Positions 1 to 5,919 of a stretch of 8,027 nucleotides of DNA are shown one piece after another. This stretch comes from Dermatophilaceae bacterium (GTDB lineage: Bacteria; Actinomycetota; Actinomycetes; Actinomycetales; Dermatophilaceae): NCBI GenBank assembly GCA_013361975.1, contig JABFXB010000017.1, positions 1 through 8,027 on the forward strand, in the 5' to 3' direction. A program made the position numbers and the translations under genes. The first letter of the stretch is position 1. Each line of letters starts with the position of its first letter. The notes beneath the pieces were generated by a model, which was given only the letters and a program-made list of their open reading frames with translations, did no database searches and was not told where the DNA came from.

Positions 1-65
1 GCTGTGCCATGCGGGCCCGACAGCCGGGGCGCCCGTTCCCGTGGAAGTGAAGCTCATGTTCGCCC

Positions 66-2306
66 TCAGTCGAAGAGGGCGCCGGACGCGAGGGTGAGGC
101 CGAGCTGCTCGACCCTCGCCCGGATCGTCTCCTCGGGCAGCTCGAAGTGGTCGACGAGCTCGTCGAGCTGCATGCCCGACTCCGCGGCGTCGCGCAGCTC
201 CTCGTCCTGCTCGTCGGTCCACGCGTGACCGGATGTGACGGCGTTGCGCGTCGACGGAGCCACCGGCGGCGGCCCGGCCACCGGCCTCGGGTGCTCCGTG
301 CCGTCGGCGTCGGAACGCGCGCCGGTCAGCGACCGCAGGGCCGGCTCCTCGACGGCGACCGGGGGCGGCGCCATGGCGTCGAGCCGCTCGAGCGCGGCGA
401 GGACCATCTTCTTGTCGGTGGTCGGGTAGAAGGGCGGCAGCGAGCGCTGGAGGAAGCCGGCATACCTCGCCGTCATCATGCGGGAGTCGAGGAACGCGAC
501 GACGCCCCGGTCGTCCGCTCGGCGCACGAGCCGCCCCGCGCCCTGGGCGAGGCGGAGCGCCGCGTGCGTCGCCGAGACGGCCATGAAGCCGTTGCCGCCC
601 ATGCGCGCGATGGCCTGCGAGCGCGCTGACGCGAGTGGGTCGTCGGGGCGTGGGAACGGGATGCGGTCGATGAGAACGAGCTGGCACGAGGAGCCGGGCA
701 CGTCGACCCCCTGCCAGAGCGTCAGGGTGCCGAAGAGGCAGGTGCGCGGGTCACGGGCGAACTGCCGCACCAAGGTGGTGATCTGGTCCTCGCCCTGGCA
801 GAGGACGGGGATGTCGTCACCGAAGCGCGCCCGCATGACCTCGGCCGCCGTCTGCGCGGCGCGCATCGAGGAGAACAGCCCGAGCGTGCGCCCGCCAGCG
901 GCGCGGACCAGCTGCTCGATCTCGTCGAGCGCGTCGTCGCCGGCCCCGTCGCGCCCCGGGGGCGGCAAGTGCGCGGCGACGTAGGCGATGGCCTGCTTGG
1001 GGTAGTCGAACGGGCTGCCGACGTCGAGGCCGTGCCACTTCGGGGCGCCCTCGCCGCGCAGCCCGATGGTTCCGGCCACGGCGTCGAAGGTGCCACCGAG
1101 CTCGAGGGTGGCAGAGGTCAGCACGACGGTGCGCTCTTCGAACACCTTGTCGCGCACGAGCATGGCGACGCTCATCGGCGCCACCCGGAGCACGGGCCCG
1201 CGGCGCTGGTCGTGGCTCAACCACACGACGTCGAGCTCGCGCTCCTCGAGGATGCGTTCGGCGTTCTCGTGCACCTCGTCGACCGCAGCACGGGCGATCT
1301 GGCGCGCGCCGTCGCTCTCTTGCCCCGGCGGGGGCTTGAGGTCGCTCTGCACCACGCGCGCGGTGTCGCGCACCCGCGCCAGCGCCAGCCCCACGGAGTC
1401 CGGCACGCCGAGCATGCGCCCCTCCTCGAGCGGCTCGAGGGCCTGCGCGAGCAGCTCGCCCGCCTCGTCGAGCGCGGCCGTGTTCTCGGACATGCGGCCC
1501 GCCTTCTTCGCCGCGGTCATGACCATGGTGCCGGTGAGCTCGTCGGTGATGGTGGCGGTCACCCGGTCGACGAGCTCATGGGCCTCGTCGACGACGAGCA
1601 CGTCGTGCTCGGGAAGCATCTGGCGGCCCTCGAACGAGTCGATCGCCATGAACGAGTGGTTGGTGACGACGACGTCGACGTCCTGGGCCGCGGCGCGGGC
1701 CCGCTCGACGAAGCACTCCGCCACGAGCGGGCACTTGCCGCCCAGGCACTCGTGGGCCGACACGGACACCTGTCGCCAGGCTCGCTCGGAGACGCCCGGC
1801 ACGAGCTCGTCGCGGTCACCCGAGTCGGTGGTCGACGCCCACTCGCGAAGCCGCACCACCTCCTGCCCGAGCCGGCCGACGCTCGCGTCCACCTGCCCGA
1901 CCGACAGCAGGCCGTCCTCCTCGTCGGGGAAGCCGCCCTCGAGCTTGTTGAGACACACGTAGTTGCGGCGGCCCTTGACGAGGGCGTACGTGGGCCGGCG
2001 CCCGAGCACGGGGGCGAGCGCGTCGGCGACCCGGGGCATGTCGCGGTCGACGATCTGCCCCTGCAGGGCGAGCGTGGCGGTCGCGACGACGGCCGGCTTG
2101 CCAGCCTCGAAGGCGTGCGCCACGGCCGGCACGAGGTAGGCCAGCGACTTGCCCGTGCCGGTGCCGGCCTGGACGAGCAGGTGCTCGCCGCTCTCGACGG
2201 CCTTCGCCACGGCCCGCGCCATCTCGACCTGGCCGGGGCGCTCCGCGCCGCCGACCCCCGACACCGCGGCGTGGAGGAGTTCGTCGAGCGCGGGTCGCTG
2301 GGCCAT
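66..2306 (-). CDS. dinG: DinG/XPD-family ATP-dependent DNA helicase with C-terminal Myb-like extension
   Basis: A 746-residue superfamily 2 helicase of the XPD/DinG type. These enzymes unwind DNA 5'-3' with ATP and act in repair and in removal of R-loops or other structures. Visible motifs: Q-motif-like RPGQ near residue 23, Walker A AGTGTGKS at 47-54, DEAH box at 240-243, TSAT at 397-400, WQGVDVPG at 531-538 and QGAGRLVRR at 588-596. Cysteines 118, 187, 192 and 198 lie between Walker A and DEAH, where this family binds its 4Fe-4S cluster, so the cluster is probably intact. Residues about 645-690 are a Pro/Ala-rich linker, and 692-746 form an added helical module (HAWTDEQDEELRD onward). I chose ATG 2306 because the family homology begins there; the open frame continues 65 codons upstream but in basic, non-homologous sequence. 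No Shine-Dalgarno is seen. A TANNNT box 6 bases upstream suggests leaderless translation. Function is confident; the symbol is by family. Confidence 0.93.
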   Translation of the reverse strand: MAQRPALDELLHAAVSGVGGAERPGQVEMARAVAKAVESGEHLLVQAGTGTGKSLAYLVPAVAHAFEAGKPAVVATATLALQGQIVDRDMPRVADALAPVLGRRPTYALVKGRRNYVCLNKLEGGFPDEEDGLLSVGQVDASVGRLGQEVVRLREWASTTDSGDRDELVPGVSERAWRQVSVSAHECLGGKCPLVAECFVERARAAAQDVDVVVTNHSFMAIDSFEGRQMLPEHDVLVVDEAHELVDRVTATITDELTGTMVMTAAKKAGRMSENTAALDEAGELLAQALEPLEEGRMLGVPDSVGLALARVRDTARVVQSDLKPPPGQESDGARQIARAAVDEVHENAERILEERELDVVWLSHDQRRGPVLRVAPMSVAMLVRDKVFEERTVVLTSATLELGGTFDAVAGTIGLRGEGAPKWHGLDVGSPFDYPKQAIAYVAAHLPPPGRDGAGDDALDEIEQLVRAAGGRTLGLFSSMRAAQTAAEVMRARFGDDIPVLCQGEDQITTLVRQFARDPRTCLFGTLTLWQGVDVPGSSCQLVLIDRIPFPRPDDPLASARSQAIARMGGNGFMAVSATHAALRLAQGAGRLVRRADDRGVVAFLDSRMMTARYAGFLQRSLPPFYPTTDKKMVLAALERLDAMAPPPVAVEEPALRSLTGARSDADGTEHPRPVAGPPPVAPSTRNAVTSGHAWTDEQDEELRDAAESGMQLDELVDHFELPEETIRARVEQLGLTLASGALFD
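69..233 (-). other. Myb/SANT-like helical module at the DinG C-terminus
   Basis: Residues 692-746 of the helicase follow a proline-rich linker and lie beyond the last helicase motif. The segment has a Trp at the start of a WTDEQDEELRD helix, a second acidic helix (LDELVDHFEL) and a third with Arg spacing (EETIRARVEQLGL). This resembles the three-helix Myb/SANT or helix-turn-helix pattern used to bind DNA or proteins. The assignment rests on pattern only. Confidence 0.5.
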
Positions 2307-2312
2307 CGGGTC

Positions 2313-2318
2313 AGCGTA
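2313..2318 (-). promoter_or_regulatory. Probable -10 box for leaderless dinG transcript
   Basis: Read on the minus strand this is TACGCT, matching the actinobacterial TANNNT -10 consensus. It ends exactly 6 bases before the dinG ATG, which would put transcription start at the A of the start codon. No ribosome binding site is visible, as expected for a leaderless mRNA. A weak -35-like CGGACG (2338-2343, minus strand) lies 19 bases upstream. Prediction only. Confidence 0.45.
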
Positions 2319-2387
2319 TGCCGCCGGGCCGGCCCGTCGTCCGCCGTGTCCCCCGTGAGTCGTGCGAGCCCGGCGGCACGGCCATCC

Positions 2388-2399
2388 GGTACTAGTACC
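2388..2399. promoter_or_regulatory. Perfect 12-base palindrome, candidate operator
   Basis: GGTACTAGTACC is a perfect dyad lying 82 bases upstream of the dinG start codon. It contains the CTAG tetramer and is noticeably AT-richer than its surroundings, both atypical of this sequence. A dyad of this size suits a dimeric regulator such as a TetR or GntR type. It does not match the actinobacterial LexA box (TCGAAC-N4-GTTCGA). No regulator can be named. Confidence 0.35.
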
Positions 2400-2711
2400 A
2401 AGGGACAGTGACCGGGGCCGTCCCGGCCGCCCTACCCTGAAGGTGTCAGTGATCCTGGAGCTCCGCTCGACCCGAGGGGAGAAACGCGATCGCCACGTCA
2501 CCGACAGACACCGTTCGCCGATTCATGCAGCCGGCTCGATGCGAACGAGGTCGCGCCCGCGTCGCCCCGGAACCGCCCCCGGAACCGGTTGCGCAGGCTT
2601 CACCGTCCCTGACGTTCGACGTGCGAGCTCGGTCCCTCGGAGCTCGGACTGCCCCGGCACTCCTCGAGCCCCTCCCCCAGGCTCACTCCCCCGGTGAAGT
2701 GCCGGAGAACG

Positions 2712-2752
2712 GTGCCGGTTCCCGACCGCCCTACGAGGTCGGGAACCGGCAC
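2712..2752. repeat. Perfect 16-bp inverted repeat with 9-base loop (REP-like hairpin or terminator)
   Basis: The left arm GTGCCGGTTCCCGACC (2712-2727) and right arm GGTCGGGAACCGGCAC (2737-2752) are exact reverse complements around the loop GCCCTACGA. The RNA or single-stranded DNA hairpin would be very stable. There is no T-run after either arm, so it is not a classical intrinsic terminator. It sits 98 bases before fhs and could be a REP-like dispersed palindrome, a transcription barrier between divergent genes, or a leader structure for fhs. The pairing is certain; the role is not. Confidence 0.85.
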
Positions 2753-2850
2753 TCGGCGCCGACGTCTCCGCCCGGCGGTGGGACGCACGTCACTGCGGAT
2801 CCTCAGCCGATTGCGCTCCGCTCGCGCCCGGCCGGGAGTTCCATCGAGGT

Positions 2851-4572
2851 ATGAGCGCAAAGATGCCCACCGACCTCGACATCGCGACCGCGGCGACCCT
2901 GCGCCCGCTCGTCGAGGTGGCCGCCGACCTCGGCGTGAGCGAGGAACACCTGGAACCCTGGGGCCGCGACGTCGCCAAGATCGACCTCGGCATCCTCGAC
3001 GAGCCCACCGGGCAGCCCGGCCAGCGCGTGCAAAACCGGGCGAGGCACGTCGTCGTCACGGCCATCACCCCGACGCCGCTCGGCGAGGGGAAGACCACGA
3101 CGTCGGTCGGCCTGGCGCAGGCCCTCACCAGCCGGGGCAGCCGTGCCGTCGTGTGCCTGCGCCAGCCGTCGATGGGGCCGACGTTCGGCATCAAGGGCGG
3201 TGCCGCGGGCGGCGGCTACAGCCAGGTGGTGCCGATGGAACGGCTCAACCTGCACCTCACGGGCGACTTCCACGCGGTGACCGCCGCACACAACCTGCTC
3301 GCGGCGATGGTCGACAACCACCTGCACCAGGGCAACAAGCTCGGCATCGACGTCCGGAACATCACCTGGCGGCGGGTGCTCGACGTCAACGACCGAGCCC
3401 TGCGCACCGTCATCGTGGGCATCGGTTCCCGCGACGACGGGCTGGTGCGGCAGACCGGATTCGACATCACCGCCGCCAGCGAGGTCATGGTGCTGCTGAG
3501 CCTGGCGACCTCGCTCGAGGACCTGCGGCTGCGGCTCGGCCGGATCGTCGTGGCCTACACGGTCGAGGGCAAGAGCGTCACCGCCGACGACCTCGGCGCC
3601 GCGGGCGCCATGGCCGTGGTCCTCCGGGACGCGCTCAAGCCGAACCTGCTGCAGACCCTCGAGGGCGGCCCGGCCATCGTGCACTGCGGCCCGTTCGGCA
3701 ACATCGCCACCGGCACGTCGTCGGTCGTCGCCGACCTCGTCGGGGTTCGCGGCAGCGACTACGTCATCACCGAGGCCGGCTTCGGCGCCGACATGGGCGC
3801 CGAGCGCTTCTTCGACGTCAAGTGCCGGGTCAGCGGCCTGGTGCCCGACGCGGCGGTCCTCGTCGCCACCGTCCGAGCCCTCAAGGCCCACTCCGGCCAC
3901 TGGACGATCAAGCCCGGCAGACCGCTGCCCCAGGGCCTGCTCGACGAGAGCCCGGAGGAGGTGGCGGCAGGGCTGCCGAACCTGCGCAAGCACGTCGAGA
4001 TCATCCGTCGCTTCGGCATCCGTCCCGTCGTCGCGATCAACGCCTTCCCGACCGACCACGAGAGCGAGCACGACGTGGTGCGGGCGCTGTGCGACGAGCT
4101 CGGGGTGCGCTGCGCGGTGACCACGCACGTCGCGGACGGCGGGGCGGGCGCGCTCGAGCTGGCGCGTGCCGTCGTCGAGGCGGCCGAGGAACCGTCGGAC
4201 TTCCGGTTCCTCTACCCGCTCGACCTGCCCCTCACCGACAAGATCGAGGCGATCGCCACGCAGGTCTACGGTGCCGACGGCATCGACGTGAGCCCGGCGG
4301 CCGCGAGGGCCCTCCAGGAGTACGAGCGGCTAGGGTTCGGCAACCTGCCGGTCGTCGTCGCCAAGACCCATCTGTCCATCTCCTCGGACCCGACGCTCAA
4401 GGGGGCCCCTACCGGGTGGCGGATGCCCGTGCGGGAGGTGCGCGCCGCGGTCGGCGCCGGGTACGTCTACGCGATCTGCGGCGACATGCGCACCATGCCC
4501 GGACTGCCGAAGTCGCCCAACGCCGAACGGATCGACATCAGGGAGGACGGGTCCACGACGGGACTGTCCTGA
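2851..4572 (+). CDS. fhs: Formate-tetrahydrofolate ligase (10-formyl-THF synthetase)
   Basis: 573 residues, slightly longer than the usual 555-560. Cytosolic enzyme joining formate to tetrahydrofolate with ATP to give 10-formyl-THF for purines, initiator Met-tRNA and C1 balance. Visible signatures: the P-loop TPTPLGEGKTTT at 73-84, FGIKGGAAGGGYSQV at 112-126, LTGDFHAVTAAHNLL at 136-150, KPNLLQTLEGGPA at 263-275, EAGFGADMGAERFFD at 308-322 and the C-terminal GDMRTMPGLPK at 544-554. The order and spacing match the family over its full length. ATG 2851 has only a weak GGGAG 12 bases upstream. ATG 2863 (residue 5, MPTDLDIA) is an alternative, close to the family N-terminus and with GAGG 13 bases upstream. 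Oddities: LRQPS where the family usually has LREPS (Gln105), and GNIATG where ANIAHG is usual. It is monocistronic here, divergent from dinG and convergent with the GNAT gene. Confidence 0.96.
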   Translation: MSAKMPTDLDIATAATLRPLVEVAADLGVSEEHLEPWGRDVAKIDLGILDEPTGQPGQRVQNRARHVVVTAITPTPLGEGKTTTSVGLAQALTSRGSRAVVCLRQPSMGPTFGIKGGAAGGGYSQVVPMERLNLHLTGDFHAVTAAHNLLAAMVDNHLHQGNKLGIDVRNITWRRVLDVNDRALRTVIVGIGSRDDGLVRQTGFDITAASEVMVLLSLATSLEDLRLRLGRIVVAYTVEGKSVTADDLGAAGAMAVVLRDALKPNLLQTLEGGPAIVHCGPFGNIATGTSSVVADLVGVRGSDYVITEAGFGADMGAERFFDVKCRVSGLVPDAAVLVATVRALKAHSGHWTIKPGRPLPQGLLDESPEEVAAGLPNLRKHVEIIRRFGIRPVVAINAFPTDHESEHDVVRALCDELGVRCAVTTHVADGGAGALELARAVVEAAEEPSDFRFLYPLDLPLTDKIEAIATQVYGADGIDVSPAAARALQEYERLGFGNLPVVVAKTHLSISSDPTLKGAPTGWRMPVREVRAAVGAGYVYAICGDMRTMPGLPKSPNAERIDIREDGSTTGLS

Positions 4573-4588
4573 GACGGCCGGAGCCGTC
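4573..4588. terminator. Short hairpin between convergent fhs and GNAT genes
   Basis: GACGGC-CGGA-GCCGTC is a perfect 6-bp stem with a 4-base loop, starting directly after the fhs stop codon and 16 bases from the end of the opposing gene. It could serve as a terminator in both directions, but neither side has a T-run, so it would be of the actinobacterial U-less type at best. Confidence 0.4.
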
Positions 4589-4604
4589 GACGGGCCGGGG
4601 CCAC

Positions 4605-5747
4605 TCAGCGCAGCCGGCTCCCGTCGATCCGACGGGCCATGGCGACGTCGTCGCGGTAGTCGGTGGCGCTGAGCCGCAGGCCCCTCGGGACGCGGCCGAC
4701 CTCCGTCCATCCGGACTTCGCGTAGAAGTCGCCCAGCCCCAGCCCGTCGCGGTAGTCGAGCCGGAGCAGCTCGACCCAGGGCAGGTCGCGGCGTGCGACG
4801 CCCACCATGCCGCCCAGCAGGATGCGGCCGAGGTTGCGCCCCCGGGCCGACGGGTCGACCATGAGCCGCTTGAGGCCGGCCAGGTGCTCGTAGGGGAAGC
4901 CTCGCGAGTGCTCCCAGAAGCCCAGCCCGCGCAGGCGTGAGGGCACCGTGTCGGACCGCCACCACTCGGCGGGCCCGCGCGCTGCCGTCGGGTCTGCGAC
5001 GTCCGTGCCGGCCGCGTCCGGGTCGACGAGCACGCATGGGACCGACCGCTCGGCCCGCACGTCGTCGAGGTGCCGGTCCAGGGCAGCGGCGACGTCGGCG
5101 GCCGACGCCCCCGGCAGGAACCCGACGGACCCGCCGGCGTCGTTGACCCGCACCCACAGGTCGACGAGCGCCTCGCGCAGGGAGTCGGCGGCTGCTGCAG
5201 GCAGCACGCGCACCGCAGGCGCCTCGAAGTGCGCCATCGGCTTGCCGTCGACGTCGTCCTTGGACACGGGCAGGCCCACCTGCACGAGCCCTGCGCGCCT
5301 CGCGGTGCGCAGAGACGCCGTGTTGACGGTGTCGACCATCGCGGTCACCACCGCCTCGGGCCGGTGCTCGACGCCCCACGCGACGAGCGCCCGGGAGATC
5401 TCCCGGCCCAGACCGGAACCCAGCCGGTCGTACGCGAGCCGGTAGTACAGGTTGAGCGACCCTCTGTCGGAGTCCTTGTGCCGCAAGCCTGCCCACCCGA
5501 TCACCGCACGAGTGGCACGGTCGACGACGGCGGCATACCCGAGCTTCGACGTCTCCCAGTCGGCCAGGTCGGCAGCGAGCCGGTCGCGACAACGGTCGAC
5601 GGTCGGCATGGCGTCCGGGGCGTGGGCGTAGGTGCGGGGGTCGGTGTGGAGCCGCACGTAGTCGTCGAGGTCGTCGGGACAAGGGCGTCGCAGGACCACC
5701 CGCTCGGTCGCGACCCAGGCGCCCGACGGGTCGGGTGCGGCGGTCAC
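4605..5747 (-). CDS. Tandem-domain GNAT N-acetyltransferase
   Basis: 380 residues from GTG 5747, containing two GNAT folds that use acetyl-CoA to acylate an amine; substrates are unknown. The N-terminal domain (about 10-165) is RimJ/RimL-like: VLRRPCPDDLDDY at 18-30, VIGWAGLRH at 82-90, the CoA-loop-like RLGSGLGRE at 108-116 and the typical NTASLRTARRAGL at 142-154. The C-terminal domain (about 180-380) begins with VRVNDAGGSVGFLPG at 199-213. It has LKRLMVDPSARGRNLGRILL at 292-311 as its CoA loop and ends with LLRLDYRDGLGLGDFYAKSGWTEVG spanning about 327-351. The GTG start was preferred over ATG 5825 because it overlaps the upstream zinc-ribbon stop codon by 4 bases (GTGA), a translational-coupling signature. 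The longer form would add 26 Arg-rich residues read out of frame over the zinc-ribbon gene. No strong Shine-Dalgarno precedes the GTG. Fold confidence is high; function is unknown. Confidence 0.87.
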   Translation of the reverse strand: MTAAPDPSGAWVATERVVLRRPCPDDLDDYVRLHTDPRTYAHAPDAMPTVDRCRDRLAADLADWETSKLGYAAVVDRATRAVIGWAGLRHKDSDRGSLNLYYRLAYDRLGSGLGREISRALVAWGVEHRPEAVVTAMVDTVNTASLRTARRAGLVQVGLPVSKDDVDGKPMAHFEAPAVRVLPAAAADSLREALVDLWVRVNDAGGSVGFLPGASAADVAAALDRHLDDVRAERSVPCVLVDPDAAGTDVADPTAARGPAEWWRSDTVPSRLRGLGFWEHSRGFPYEHLAGLKRLMVDPSARGRNLGRILLGGMVGVARRDLPWVELLRLDYRDGLGLGDFYAKSGWTEVGRVPRGLRLSATDYRDDVAMARRIDGSRLR

Positions 5748-5899
5748 CTCGACCGGGGTTCGGGCGCCGGCGCCTCGCAGACGCCCTGCGGCGCGCCGTC
5801 GCAGCACGGCTCGATGTAGAGGCACGCGGGGCAGCGGTTGTGCGCCTGCTCGGCGTACATCTGCGTGCCGCAGTAGGGACAGGGGATCTCGAGGGCCAT
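5744..5899 (-). CDS. Small seven-cysteine zinc-ribbon protein
   Basis: 51 residues, beginning MALEIPCPYCGTQMY and ending PAPEPRSR. Cys7-x2-Cys10 and Cys23-x2-Cys26 form two zinc knuckles separated by 12 residues. They are followed by an EPCCDGAP stretch (Cys32, Cys33) and Cys41. No membrane segment or signal peptide. The start is supported by an excellent Shine-Dalgarno AAAGGA (5907-5912, minus strand) 7 bases before the ATG. The TGA stop overlaps the GTG of the tandem-GNAT gene by 4 bases, so the two are probably translated together and may work together. I do not recognise a named family. The double-knuckle plus CC motif suggests a metal-binding domain for protein or RNA contact, or a small metal-handling protein. 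The gene is short enough to be skipped by length-limited gene finders, but start, ribosome site, stop overlap and cysteine pattern agree. Confidence 0.8.
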   Translation of the reverse strand: MALEIPCPYCGTQMYAEQAHNRCPACLYIEPCCDGAPQGVCEAPAPEPRSR

Positions 5900-5906
5900 G
5901 GGCCCA

Positions 5907-5912
5907 TCCTTT
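5907..5912 (-). promoter_or_regulatory. Strong ribosome binding site of the zinc-ribbon gene
   Basis: On the minus strand AAAGGA lies 7 bases before ATG 5899. It is the clearest Shine-Dalgarno in the window and the main reason for accepting this short gene. It would also serve the coupled GNAT gene downstream. Confidence 0.7.
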
Positions 5913-5919
5913 CCGACGG

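Larger units (their letters stand above)
2307..2850. other. Intergenic region between divergent dinG and fhs, rich in inverted repeats
   Basis: A 544-base gap without a convincing gene. It must hold the promoters of both dinG (minus) and fhs (plus). Contents: the dinG -10 box, the palindrome at 2388-2399, two short motifs resembling mycobacterial DNA-damage promoters (2443-2451 plus; 2499-2507 minus), two near-tandem GGAACCG words (2569-2588), repeated GTGCCGG words and a 16-bp perfect hairpin (2712-2752). No clear -35/-10 pair for fhs is seen, and there is no TANNNT hexamer in the last 100 bases before fhs. No riboswitch fold was recognised. Open frames crossing the region lack ribosome binding sites and recognisable protein character. 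Confidence 0.7.

Noticed and set aside
969..2411. 480-codon plus-strand open frame opposite dinG
   Set aside because: Antisense shadow of a well-supported helicase gene; His/Arg-rich translation typical of GC-rich antisense frames.
2412..2426. CCGGG-GCCGT-CCCGG small hairpin
   Set aside because: A 5-bp GC stem is expected by chance in sequence of this composition.
2307..2501. 65-codon N-terminal extension of the dinG frame
   Set aside because: Basic, non-homologous sequence; the family N-terminus and the TANNNT spacing both fit ATG 2306.
2753..2850. Possible folate-sensing riboswitch or clear promoter in front of fhs
   Set aside because: No recognisable aptamer core and no TANNNT or convincing -35/-10 pair could be found.
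2525..2854. 109-codon plus-strand open frame ending in an ATGA overlap with fhs
   Set aside because: It runs through the perfect hairpin, has no ribosome site or recognisable protein features, and looks like random Pro/Arg-rich translation of GC-rich DNA.
2803..4128. 441-codon minus-strand open frame opposite fhs
   Set aside because: Antisense shadow of fhs without motifs.
2694..4940. 748-codon plus-strand open frame over fhs
   Set aside because: Out-of-frame shadow of fhs, Arg/Gly/Pro-rich and without domains.
5748..5825. Upstream ATG start for the GNAT protein
   Set aside because: Would add 26 Arg-rich residues out of frame across the zinc-ribbon gene; the GTG start gives a clean 4-base overlap.
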